Assembly (NCBI GenBank): GCA_027604685.1
Contig: JADHYX010000188.1
Coordinates: forward strand, 22,619 to 37,759
Direction: 5' to 3'
Origin: Lobulomyces angularis
Lineage: Eukaryota > Chytridiomycota > Chytridiomycetes > Lobulomycetales > Lobulomycetaceae
DNA: 15,141 nucleotides
A program made the translations under genes and the position numbers. The notes under the pieces were generated by a model, which did not search any database, was not told where the DNA came from, and was given only the letters and a program-made list of their open reading frames with translations. This document shows, piece by piece, positions 1 through 9,371 of the stretch; position 1 is the first letter of the stretch; each line of letters opens with the position of its first letter.

Positions 1-108
1 TTTTTTTTTTTTTGCATTTCTTATTTGATTATATTACTAAGTTATCTAAAATTTTAATTTTATACACGTCGATAGCCCGTCATTTTTATTACTTAATATG
101 TTCAATGG

Positions 109-223
109 TTATTTTTTATGACGCGATTCTTGCCAAGAATATGAGTTTTTCCCAATAGCATCATTCAAGCACTTGGTACATTGAACAAAAGCCAAACCAA
201 AACCCATTCTCGTGTAAGTATCC
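109..223 (-). CDS. Possible 3' terminal exon of an unrecognised gene (or fragment)
   Basis: On the minus strand an AG acceptor (224-225) precedes a 37-codon open stretch that ends in TAA at 109-111. The peptide contains a CxxC pair (QCTKC) after a hydrophobic GFGLAFV stretch and ends in a basic tail. Base composition here is richer in G+C than the surrounding A/T runs, which is why I list it. An in-frame stop lies just upstream of the acceptor, so it could only be coding as a spliced last exon, and no convincing upstream exon is seen between it and the end of the neighbouring gene at 528. It could equally be a relic or chance. No family is recognised. Confidence 0.2.
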
Positions 224-235
224 CTAAATGACAGT

Positions 236-527
236 AATTATAAACTACTAATTCACCAAATTATCGGACTATGAAAAAAAACCAAATTACATTAAAATTT
301 TTTAATTTCTTTTTAAAAGTTTTTTATTCGATACATGAATTGTCTACATTTAAATGATTCTTTTTAATGTTTAGTGGATTTTATTAATAAGAATTAAAAA
401 AAAATTCCAAAGAAAAAAAAAATAAGAACATTCATAAATTTACATCTCTAAAGAGATTGAATATTATATATTGTTAAGATCTAATAAGATAAAATTAAAT
501 ATATTACTAAGTTTTAATTTTTTATTT
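236..527. other. Intergenic A/T-rich stretch downstream of the ZNF277-like gene
   Basis: About 290 bases of A/T-rich sequence with several A runs. It should hold the 3' UTR and polyadenylation site of the minus-strand gene ending at 528. I see no conserved coding frame, RNA gene or repeat in it. Confidence 0.5.
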
Positions 528-2485
528 TTACAACAGCTCTTTGATTTCAAGGCATTTTAATTTCAATAATTCAATTTCCTTATCTGATAATTTAAATGAA
601 TGATCTTCATCTGAAAATTCACTTTCTTCGCCTAAAAAGGGAAATTAAAAAGAAAAATAATTAATATATTTATATGAATAAATATTTTTTCAAATAACCA
701 AAATCAAACAGTAAAGGATCGTTTTCAATCGTCGGGAACAGGTAATTAGAATCTTTCCAGAAAGATTGAAATTCTGAACCATTTGAATCCTTGCCAAATT
801 TTGGTTTAAACGTTTTGATACAGTTAGTTTTTTCAAAGTGCTGTAAAAAAAGTTTTTCTCTATCAAATTTTTTTGAACAATGAAAACAAACAAATTTTAA
901 ACTGCATTTTCTGATATAATTTATAAATTTAATTTTTTGATAAAAAGTTAAGGATTTTGATAATTCTTTAAAATTAAAGCCATGTACAGCGTTCATATGA
1001 GTAAAGGTTTCTAATGGTGACTTAAAGGTTTTAGATTCAAACAAACACTGTGATGGTATCTCTTCCTCTTCAGACCAATCATCATATGTTCTAAAAGATA
1101 AAAAAATTAAAGAAAAACACATTAACTATACTCTTCATCAGTTGAGCTTTCAACATTTTTAATAGCAATCAAATTTTTTTTTGTAGATTCAGTTGGAGGA
1201 TTGATGGTATTGGTTTTCGGAGCGTAGTTGCAGAGGTAAAATTTATCATAAAAATGATTCTGAGAATGAACTCTAAAATGTTTTTTTTTTCTCATATGAC
1301 TTCTTAAAACCTTTGTGTTTATGAATAATTTTTCACAATATATACACTGAGCATTTGTAATTTTTTCCTTTAAAGCTTGTAAAAATTTTTCAACCTCAAC
1401 TAAATTATCTGGTAATCCTAAAAAAGGTATTTTTTTTTGATAATAAAAAAAAAAAAATTTATCATTATATGTATTCTTTACCGATATGAAATCCATGTTC
1501 TTTAAACATGTGGGAAAAATTTTTAATTCTATCCTTGAAGCTGTTCCTACAGAAAAGACATTGCAATACCGACGGAGAATCACACTGTCTGTCTTCAGTT
1601 TGAATGGCTAACTTTTCATTCTATAAAAAAAATATATATACGCACAATTAAAATAAAATAAAAATGAAACAAAAAATTTAAAACCATTTTTTCTTTTAAA
1701 AATTCTTTCCTCATAACAAGATCAAATTTTGATTTTCCTAATAGGTATATACCATTTTTGTAAAAAAAAAAGTCTTGCTTTTCAGTTCTTTTTAAATTCA
1801 ATTTTTTTGCCTCTATTATCTTATTCAAAAAAAAATTTAAGTACGCTTTGAGATATGGTAATGTATCCAAAAAATCAACAATTTCTACATGATGTTCAGT
1901 TCTTAAGTGTTTCTTGGCAATTAAAGGATCAGTAAATACAGAATTCGTAGACTTGGCCTTTGAATTTTGTGGTAATTTTTTTTCACTCACGCTACTCTTC
2001 TGACTACAATTAATAAATGGACAAATAAACTCCGTTGAATCCCAAAAGTAATATTTTTGAGAGAAAGAGTGAGCGTTATCGTCGTCATCGTCGTCATCGT
2101 CGTCCTCGTCGTCCTCTACGTGTACACTTTTTAAATTAGGTTGGGACTTCTTTGTCTTAATAGTTATGTTTGAAGGAGAATTAATGGAATTAGTGTTTTC
2201 GATAGCATTAACCTTATTCTTTTCTTGTGTCTTACTGAAGGGGATTCCAGCATTCTTTGTTGGAACCAAATTTGAATGAGGGGAAAAAGGTCCAGCATTA
2301 TAATCATCAATAACATCTTTGTCCTCTTTGTTTAGTGTCAGCGATGATTTTTTTGTTTTGATGATGAGTAAATTGGAACCTGAGATTAACTCTACTGATG
2401 AAAACTCTTCAGATTCAGTATCACTTTGATTAGGAAAGGACATGGAGCTTGATTTTGACATTATTAAGTTACGATGTTCCATCAT
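528..2485 (-). CDS. ZNF277: ZNF277-like C2H2 zinc-finger protein, five exons, 573 aa
   Basis: Exons on the minus strand are 2485-1685, 1620-1482, 1417-1132, 1090-699 and 631-528; introns are 64, 64, 41 and 67 nt. All are GT...AG and together leave 574 codons including TAA. The start is the first ATG (2485), with an in-frame TAA two codons upstream. The N-terminus (1-150) is low complexity with an Asp/Glu run near residues 124-136. Finger 1 begins near C155/C160. Finger 2 is C288, C291, H304, H309. It is followed by GLPDNLVE, then finger 3 (C338, C341, H354, H360), finger 4 (C424, H440, H445, with Glu where the second Cys belongs) and finger 5 (C477, C480, H493, C499). Near the end is FPTIENDPLL, a ZNF277 hallmark as I recall the family, as is the GLPDN motif recreated exactly by the second splice. 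In animals ZNF277 binds ribosomal protein uS5 and has been linked to Polycomb repression; the role here is inferred from family. It is divergently oriented to the transcription factor at 3465. Confidence 0.88.
2078..2115 (-). repeat. Trinucleotide repeat coding for an Asp/Glu run
   Basis: Imperfect GAC/GAT/GAG triplet repeat on the coding strand inside exon 1 of the ZNF277-like gene. It encodes the acidic stretch near residues 124-136. It stands out as G+C-rich within an A/T-rich exon and could vary in length between strains. Confidence 0.75.
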
Positions 2486-3464
2486 AATTTTTTATTTTTA
2501 TTTTTTGTTTTTATCTACTTTCAACTTTATGAATAAAGGCTTCTTGAATTAAACTTTTTTTTTTTTTTTTTTTTTTAAAATTAACAATAGGGTTTGCATT
2601 TGCATTAGGTTTATTTTTAAAATCGCATCAAGAAAAATTAAAGAAATTTTAAGCTTATAGTTGTAAAATTTGATTAAATAAAGATGAAACAATTTAAGTA
2701 GTGAATTATTTATGTTTTATGGAATTGAAAATTAGATGTAAATTTCTTTTATAAACTTTTATTGAAAATTGAATTCTTTTATGCTTTAAGAAAAAAAATA
2801 TAGTGATTTTCTTATGATGTTTTTAAATACATTGTTTATTATCTTTTTGAGATGTAATTCTTATTTATTTTCTTTTTTTTTTCATTTATTTTTATATTTT
2901 TTAAAATTTAGAGAATGTGAATAATAAAAAAAAAAAAAATAATTGATTTAAAAAGGCATCTTTTGCAACAGAGTAATATTCTACTTAAAAAAATACAATG
3001 TACGAGAAATTTTAATTGAAGGTAACAAACTAACGAAGTGAAGACCAATTAACATTCTCGCAGTCTATTTTGCACGATCATTAATAAAGGTTGATGCAAG
3101 TAGTTTGCTGAATTAGATGAGCAGTTACAATATTAAAGTAACGACGAGCAGGTGAAAAACAGTTGGAAATGAGTAGATTTTGCTGCAAAATTCTTGATTG
3201 CATTAAATTTTTAATTAATTCATCTTTTTGTCTTTCCCGCCCATGTCCCTTACGTCCTTTGAAGGAGACTACTTAATCAAAAAAAAATTTTTTTTTTCTT
3301 TTTTATAGTGCAAAAATCTACTCGCGGGTTCTTTTGCTCATCAATTTCCGTTTTTTTTTTTGTACATAACTTCTACTTTCTTCAACTTCATTTGACCTGC
3401 TCAAATTGTATATATTCGTAATCTACTCATACTCTTTCTTATACCTCCTCAATAACTTCTAAAT
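2486..3464. promoter_or_regulatory. Divergent promoter region between the ZNF277-like and transcription factor genes
   Basis: This gap separates two start codons facing away from each other. It holds a 22-nt T run (2555-2576), then complex sequence from about 2990. On the + strand G exceeds C around 3121-3180 (15 G, 6 C) and C exceeds G around 3361-3420 (13 C, 5 G), so each gene has a C-rich sense strand before its start codon. I see no open frame with coding character. Exact transcription starts cannot be read from the sequence. Confidence 0.55.
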
Positions 3465-4706
3465 ATGCTCCTTGACTATTTGAACCTCGACGACATCCAC
3501 ACATCAAATGAAGATGTCCTCAGTTCAAACAGCGACTTTGATTCCATTTACAACTTTGCAGATTCCTTTTTGTATTCTACGAACAACAACTTCAAACCAA
3601 ATAGTCCTGTAAGCATTGATTTAAACCATCCCCCTACTCTCGCTTCTCCTTCAGAACATGTAAGCTTTGCGTTACTAAACTCAAACTACAATCAGTCACA
3701 CCAGAATATCTTTAGATCACATTATATCAATCACAGTGACGAATTCTTTGCCATAAACTGCAATTCGCCAAACTCAAATGTTGATAACCCTGGTGATCTA
3801 TCTTTTAACACGGGCTTTAATAATCAAATGAAAAAAGATATTCCTACAAAGTTGGCTATAAAAATTCCAATAAAAACTACTGATCAGAATTTTCCCCAAC
3901 AACCTACTCCTCCTTATTCCCCTACCAACTCAAGTGTATATGGAAACTCGTCAAATTTGAAAGATCTACGTTCTCCAACAAACTCCCTGTACTCTCCACC
4001 TTCTACCTTACCTGCAGCTACACCCTCCTTTTTTCCTACACAACAACCAAACAATCCCAACTTTCAATCGCCGTTACCTTCTCCTCTTCAAGAAAGAAAA
4101 CTATCTTTTGCTCCAACTATTGCCTCACAGTCAATATTAGATCAGAAGCAGCAACCTTATCACATACCTCCTCCGAGGAAGAGAAAAGCCATAGTTCATA
4201 TTCCAATATCCGCTGAGCAACAAATTATGGTAGACTTGCTCTTAGAACCAAATTATACAAAAAATAGGTTAAACAGAAAAGATAAAAGTTTTCCATGTCC
4301 GTGTGGAAAACAATTTGAAAGACTTTGCGGATTAAAATCACATATCAAAGTACATCAATCAAAATTTCAGCAACTAGTTTTAAATGAAGTAAATAGAAAT
4401 TTGGAATGGATCCAGGAAAACGGGCAACCGATTTTGATGGTTGACGAATCTGAAATTAGGAGAAACTTTTTGTGTGATAATTGTCCGAAAAGTTTTTTAA
4501 GGAAACAAGATCTAAGAAGGCACTTTCAATGTACACATTCACCCACTAGTAAACCTCTTTGTTGTCCAGTTTGTAGAGCATGCTTTTCTAGAAGTGACGC
4601 TTTACATCGTAATAATAAAAAAAAATGTACTTTTTATTTAATTATTATTATTTTATTTTCTTTAGGACATGTTCAGGCTAACAGATGTAAAAGTAAATGT
4701 AAATAA
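3465..4706 (+). CDS. C2H2 zinc-finger transcription factor, two exons, 394 aa
   Basis: Exons 3465-4608 and 4666-4706 flank a 57-nt GT...AG intron. Residues 1-235 are rich in Ser, Pro, Asn and Gln with many SP/TP motifs (for example QQPTPPYSPTN near 145), typical of a disordered activation region. PPPRKRK near 236-241 is a likely nuclear signal. Finger 1 has unusual C-x1-C spacing (C278, C280, H293, H297). Finger 2 is C337, C340, H353, H358. Finger 3 (C367, C370, H383, C389) is complete only after splicing, giving FSRSDALHRHVQANRC, a pattern common in fungal regulators. The unspliced frame stays open and yields a 413-residue version with finger 3 broken. Nuclear DNA binding is inferred from the fingers; target genes are unknown. 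The first 700 coding bases are more C-rich than neighbouring genes. TAA overlaps a TAATAAA-type context followed by a long A run. Confidence 0.87.
   Translation: MLLDYLNLDDIHTSNEDVLSSNSDFDSIYNFADSFLYSTNNNFKPNSPVSIDLNHPPTLASPSEHVSFALLNSNYNQSHQNIFRSHYINHSDEFFAINCNSPNSNVDNPGDLSFNTGFNNQMKKDIPTKLAIKIPIKTTDQNFPQQPTPPYSPTNSSVYGNSSNLKDLRSPTNSLYSPPSTLPAATPSFFPTQQPNNPNFQSPLPSPLQERKLSFAPTIASQSILDQKQQPYHIPPPRKRKAIVHIPISAEQQIMVDLLLEPNYTKNRLNRKDKSFPCPCGKQFERLCGLKSHIKVHQSKFQQLVLNEVNRNLEWIQENGQPILMVDESEIRRNFLCDNCPKSFLRKQDLRRHFQCTHSPTSKPLCCPVCRACFSRSDALHRNNKKKCTFYLIIIILFSLGHVQANRCKSKCK
4609..4665 (+). other. In-frame, stop-free 57-nt intron inside zinc finger 3
   Basis: GTAATA donor and TTTAG acceptor. Removal joins LHR to HVQANRC and restores the finger's His and Cys ligands. 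The length is a multiple of three and the retained frame has no stop; retention would insert 19 residues, including a hydrophobic TFYLIIIILFSL run, between the zinc ligands. It is the only one of the 25 complete introns modelled here that is both 3n and stop-free. Confidence 0.85.
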
Positions 4707-5192
4707 TAAAAAAAAAAAAAAAAAAAAGAATTTGGATAAAAGAAAAAAAGAAGTTTATGTATTATTTTCCTTTTTGTTTTAGTATATAAGTAAAATTGAT
4801 ATATTTTTTTTTTTTTTGTTTTGGTTATATTTAAGTAAAAAAAAAAGAAACTATGTATTTTTTTTTTTTTTTTTTTTTATTCTTTATTTTATTTTTTTTC
4901 TTTGCTCAATATCTATCTATCCAACCTTTAGTATTTTTCCTTTTTTTCTATCGCTTATAACAAAAAATATAAAAATTTTTAACCTCTAATTATTTGTAAA
5001 ATATAAATATAATTATAAAAAAACATGAAAGCTTTGCTTTTAATTATATATAGAGATTGTTCTTAATTGATAATTTGGTTTTAAAAAGTTGCAAAAAAAG
5101 AAAAAATTAAATACTTTTTTTTATTTTTTAATCTTTATTTTTTATTTTTTATTTATTTTTTCTATTGTCTTTAAAAGTTTATCTTTTTTTTT
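4707..5192. other. Convergent intergenic region, A/T homopolymers
   Basis: Tail-to-tail gap between the plus-strand transcription factor and the minus-strand WD40 gene. It contains an A run immediately after the first gene's stop, with an AATAAA at 4705-4710, and a 21-nt T run (4858-4878). It must house the 3' ends of both transcripts. No gene, RNA or organised repeat is seen. Confidence 0.6.
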
Positions 5193-7415
5193 TTAGTATA
5201 ATTTGTAATCACAAAAACCTAATTTTAAATCAATGCTGATACTAACGAGTAAATCTCTAGAAACAAAAAAAAAATTTAAAATCCATTTTTTTATTTTTTA
5301 CTAATTTTTTACCTGTCTGATATAAAACTCACTCTCGGTATCCATTCTTCATGTGAAACAATTTTTTGTACGGGTTCACAAATTGTTTGAATTTTTCTGA
5401 TATCTAAAGAATTAGTTGATTTAGTTTTTTTTTTTTTTTTAATAATGATTACCAAAAATTTTTATTTCATTCTTTTTTCCAGCACCAATAGAAATTAAAT
5501 TTCCATCTTGATGAATTGAAAACCTGTGATACTTTGATAAATTTTTTTCTTCCAATGATCCGAATTCACTGATTATTTTTCTTTGTCGAGTATCAAATAG
5601 TTGAAATTGTTTGGTTTTACTCTGTGTTCTATAGATAAATAAAAAAAAGTTTAAACCTCTTTTTTATTTTTTTTTTTTTTTTTACAATATAATAACAGAA
5701 TTTTCATTATTTTTTATATTCATCATTTGATTTATATTTTCCTCAATCTTTAAATTAAGATATTCGCTGTTAGTTAAAAAATCTTTTACAATGATTTTTT
5801 TATCCAAACCACCTATAAATATATTTTGTTATTATTATTTTTTTGTTTTTATATTACCAGATATTAAAAAATTTTTACTTTTCAAGTATAAAAGAGATTG
5901 AATAGCAGAAGTGTGATTGGATTCTAAAAATTTGGTTTCAATTTTGTTTAACTCATTTTTCTTAAACTTCCAAAAAAACTAAGATTTTTTTTTTTTTTCG
6001 TTTAAATAAAAATAAAAAAATATAAACCATTTTCCGATCATTTCCACCTGTAACAAACCCAACTTCATCATTCGTTAAAGGAATTGGACAAACACTACAT
6101 ATTCCTTTTGAATTATCATGGGGTAAGTTATTTTTTACTGATAAGTGGTTAAACATAAATTCACTATACAATTTATTTTTTTTTAATTCTGCATCATATA
6201 TCAGTTGGATTTGCGAAGCTTGATTTTCTTTGGATATTAAACATAACGTGTCTTCTGATACCCACTGCATTTCTTCCGTCCAACAATTTAATAACATTTC
6301 TTGCGATATGGTTCTGATTTGACTAAGAAAAACCACCAAGGGTTTATATTAGAAATAAGACAAATTTTTTATTCTTTACCATCGTGTATTAATATCTAAA
6401 ATTTGAATGACTCCATCTAAGGAACTAAATTTTTTTTAAAAAAACAAAAAAAAAAAAAAAATCTAAGAAATAAAGAAAAAATATAAATGAGAAAATGTGT
6501 TTTTTGTTTTTTTTCTATTTTACCTAGTAACTAAAACATCATTTAAATTATTTGTAGAATTTTTTAAGAAACTTGGATTGTATGACAATAGACATCTTGG
6601 TTTCCTATTAAAATATTTTTGTAAAAATGAACAACTTGGATTATTTAGTCTGCAAGATTCAAAAAAATAAAAAAAAAAAATCGTTAGCAAAATGAATAAT
6701 ATAAAAAATGCTACCTTTCTCCTTTTCGCTGATAACAGGAAGTTACTTCAACTTCTTCACTAGGACATTTTATCTTTTTTCCTCTAGCCTCATCAAATTC
6801 TATTACATCTTCTGCTGGTTCTCTCTTTTTAGAAGTTGCTGCTACTTCTGGTTGTATTTTTTCTTTACTTAAGTCTTCAAGTCTTTGAGACTTTGAAAAA
6901 ATGTATTTTTCTACTTTTTGTGGTGCTTGCTGCTGTCGCTGTTGTGAATTAAATTTTTTGCTAACATCGTTTGCTAGATTTGCTTTTATAATCGAAGGAA
7001 ATGAATTTAAAATTTGCTGGTTTTTTTCAATCTGATTATACAAACTGTTTCCCACAATTTCAGTATCCTCATCTGGTATCGAATGGTTATCAAGTTTTTT
7101 TTTTTTAACGAAAGTCTTGTCATTTGTTAAACTAGAGTTTGACTCAAATTTAACTTCAACTTTTAAGCCTTTTATGATATCAATCTTATTCCTTATGTAA
7201 AAGGCTTCATTCTTATATAGCAAAGTCTGCTTTTCAGATTCTTTTATACTGTTTTCCGCTTGCCTCAACTGCTCTTCAAGTACTTCTAATTGTTTGTTTG
7301 TAGAAGGTAATTCGACGTTTCTCCTATGTATATAATTAAATTTTGTAGTTTCAACATTTCTGGAGTTGTCTAATTCTTCATCTGATAAATCAAATATTGG
7401 TTTAATCTTGTTCAT
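5193..7415 (-). CDS. WD40 propeller protein with N-terminal SUMO-interaction-like motif and coiled coil, nine exons, 581 aa
   Basis: Exons on the minus strand are 7415-6715, 6649-6524, 6424-6380, 6322-6028, 5978-5858, 5812-5686, 5628-5453, 5403-5313 and 5256-5193. All eight introns (45-99 nt) are GT...AG and frame is kept to TAA. Residues 7-14 read IFDLSDEE, a hydrophobic core followed by acidic residues, like a SUMO-interacting motif. Residues about 35-85 form a heptad-like Leu/Glu/Lys coiled coil. Residues 90-233 are low complexity with K-rich and Q-rich patches. From about 235 to the end there are roughly seven diverged WD-like blades, with signatures SSLDGVIQILDINTR, FVTGGNDRKMFFWKF, FLISGGLDKKIIVKDF, FQLFDTR and IKIFDIRK. 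WD propellers are protein-binding scaffolds; partner and pathway are unknown. I do not recognise the family. The coiled coil and propeller could in principle be two genes, but the splice at 6714/6650 joins them in frame with no start codon or gap between. Confidence 0.8.
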
Positions 7416-7657
7416 TCTATTAAACTTTTTTCTGTTTTTACTTTTTTTTAAAATTTTTTTTTTTTTTTTTTTTAAAAAAAATTTTTATTTTTTCACAGAG
7501 ATGAAACATAACTATTAAAAATCTTGTAATTTTTTAATTTTTTTTATTTTTTTTAAGAATTATTATTTTTAAATTTTTTTTAATTTGTTTAATATTTTAT
7601 TTTTTTTTTTAATATATATAATTTTATTTTATTTTATTAAAAGTCTACAAAATTTTT
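7416..7657. other. Short A/T-only spacer between two minus-strand genes
   Basis: Almost pure A/T sequence with a 20-nt T run (7454-7473). It serves as the 5' region of the WD40 gene and the 3' region of the gene that starts at 9032. No further feature is seen. Confidence 0.5.
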
Positions 7658-9032
7658 TTAAATAATTTCAGCAATGTTAATGTTCTGTTGACTATAGTTT
7701 TCAATAATGCTACTACTTCCTTTAACTTTTAAATTTTCATCCAATTCTTCAAGCACAGACTGTAGATCTAAATTTTTTTTTTCTAAATTATTATACTCAT
7801 CTTTTGCTAAACTGATGTCAGTAGGAGTGACAATTTTTTCGGATAGTTGATTATTGTTTAAAGGATATTTTTTGAACGCATTTAAAACCACCTGACTTCT
7901 TCTTACTTTTAACCAGTTTCCTGTTGATTTTAGGTTTGCCGCTGACTTTGTTAACTTTTTTAAACTTTTTTTTTTTTCTTCTGTTGTTAAAGTGTTTAGA
8001 TTATTGACAAATGAAGGATTTATTTTGTTGATTGAGTTCTTAAAGTTTAAACTTTTTGTGGTATATACATTTTTTTTTTTTTTTTTTTCCTCAGAAAAAT
8101 CCACATCCTCAGCACTACTATTATTTTTGCTACTGTCGTCTACCTCTTCTTCTTCCTCATCCTCCTCGACAATTGTATCAGAGGAAGTAGAAAATTTATT
8201 ATTTAAATTTGAAATTGATATCTGCCTTTTTCGAAGTGTTAACCTCTGTTTAGGTTTCGCATTTGGTGAATTTGGTGAATTTGGTTCTGCAGATACTTCA
8301 AAAATGAAAATTAATAAGAAAAAATTATTTTATATAAAAATCAACAATAATAAAAACACACCATCCAGTAAGTCAGAAGTTAATTTTTCCGAAACAATAG
8401 GTTTTTTATTATTGGCTTCAATAACAATATCTCTCAAACGCATACTTGTAAAGCCAAATCCAATAATTGAAGCGAGTTGAGAGGACCTAATTATTAAAAT
8501 AAAAATTAATTAAAATGTAATGTTTTTGTTTGTTTTGTTTTTTTTTTTTCAAATTCGATTTGATTTAAATATTGCTATATATAATAATTCAATATTAGTA
8601 CCTCCTTTTTAATGCCTTTTTACTTTCCAACTGGGAAGCAGTAAATTCACTAAGAATTTCTTCATTTTCAGGAAAATCAACTTCGTCAGATTCTAATTCA
8701 TTGTCTTCGGAAAGTACAAATTGGTCTTCCACAAAATTTGATTCTTTTGAAAATTCTTTTTCATCTTTGTGATTTTTATCAAAATAATTATTTATATCTT
8801 CTAAAGAATATTGCGTTGTGTCAGATTTGGCTTCTATTAACAATAACTCTCTCAATTTGAAATCCCAATTTGAATTATTGGTTATTGCATAAAGTAGTTT
8901 GTCTCTATCAATTGCATTGAATGTAGAAAGAGAGTTTTCAGGCTCATTTTTTTTTAATCTAAACTTTTCCCTTGCTGCCTTTCTTCTTTCTAATGGAAGT
9001 ATATGATAATTAATTGATTTCCTTTTATACAT
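7658..9032 (-). CDS. Unrecognised charged protein, three exons, 397 aa
   Basis: Exons on the minus strand are 9032-8602, 8486-8362 and 8295-7658, with introns of 115 nt (GTACTA donor) and 66 nt (GTGTGT donor). Frame is kept to TAA. The N-terminus is basic (RRKAAREKFRLKK, residues 17-29). Residues about 85-130 are acidic. The middle exon encodes an ordered-looking stretch with GFGFTSMRLRDIVIEA. Then come NSPNSPN, a basic patch, an acidic run (EEDEEEEEVDD), a Lys run and a helical basic segment with NWLKVRRSQVVLNAF. The tail (residues about 350-375) has coiled-coil character. There is no signal peptide or membrane span. The Lys run is encoded by a 19-nt A tract. I recognise no domain; mixed charge and short helices would suit a nuclear or cytoskeletal scaffold, but that is only a guess. 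The gene is on the same strand as the WD40 gene downstream, 242 bases away. Confidence 0.7.
8070..8088 (-). repeat. 19-nt A homopolymer inside a coding exon
   Basis: On the coding strand 19 consecutive A bases follow GAGG and encode a Lys run (EEKKKKKNVY) in exon 3 of the orphan gene. The reading frame is open across it as written, so the assembled length fits, but such a tract is prone to slippage in replication, transcription and sequencing. Confidence 0.85.
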
Positions 9033-9332
9033 TTATGTTGTTTATTTTTATTTTTTATATTAGAAATTTTTATTTTTTAGAAATTTTTAAATAGGAGGTT
9101 GAAAGTTTAAAAAGTAGTGAACAGCGTATTAACAAAAGCACCAGACCAATATAAAAGTATGACTATGGTATGCAAAAATTGGATAATCGTTGAAAAGATT
9201 GAAGATTTATTTGAGATTGAAAAGAGTGTATTTTGAGTTTTTGATTAACAGAGATTAGGTGAGATAGTGAAGTGTTATGAGTAAGTGAGAGTCTGATGAG
9301 TGAGTGATTAATTACTATTAAGTTATATGAAG

Positions 9333-9371
9333 AAGTATTAGTAAGTGATACGAAAAAGTATTAGTAAGTGA
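9333..9371 (+). repeat. Short direct repeat, 16 bp, period 23
   Basis: AAGTATTAGTAAGTGA occurs at 9333-9348 and again at 9356-9371. Diverged relatives of the AGTAAGTGA word recur on both sides between about 9280 and 9420. This looks like slippage-born simple sequence rather than a mobile element. Confidence 0.65.

Noticed and set aside
3409..3416. TATA box of the transcription factor gene
   Set aside because: TATATATT lies about 49 bases before the ATG, but such words are expected by chance in DNA this A/T-rich.
4621..4706. Hydrophobic tail after the third zinc finger as a membrane anchor
   Set aside because: The hydrophobic run lies inside a GT...AG intron whose removal restores the His and Cys ligands of finger 3. 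It would be translated only if the intron were retained.
7992..8480. Plus-strand 162-codon open frame rich in Ser, Leu and Phe
   Set aside because: It is antisense to the orphan gene. Its Ser run is the reverse of an acidic run and its Phe run is the reverse of the poly(A) tract.
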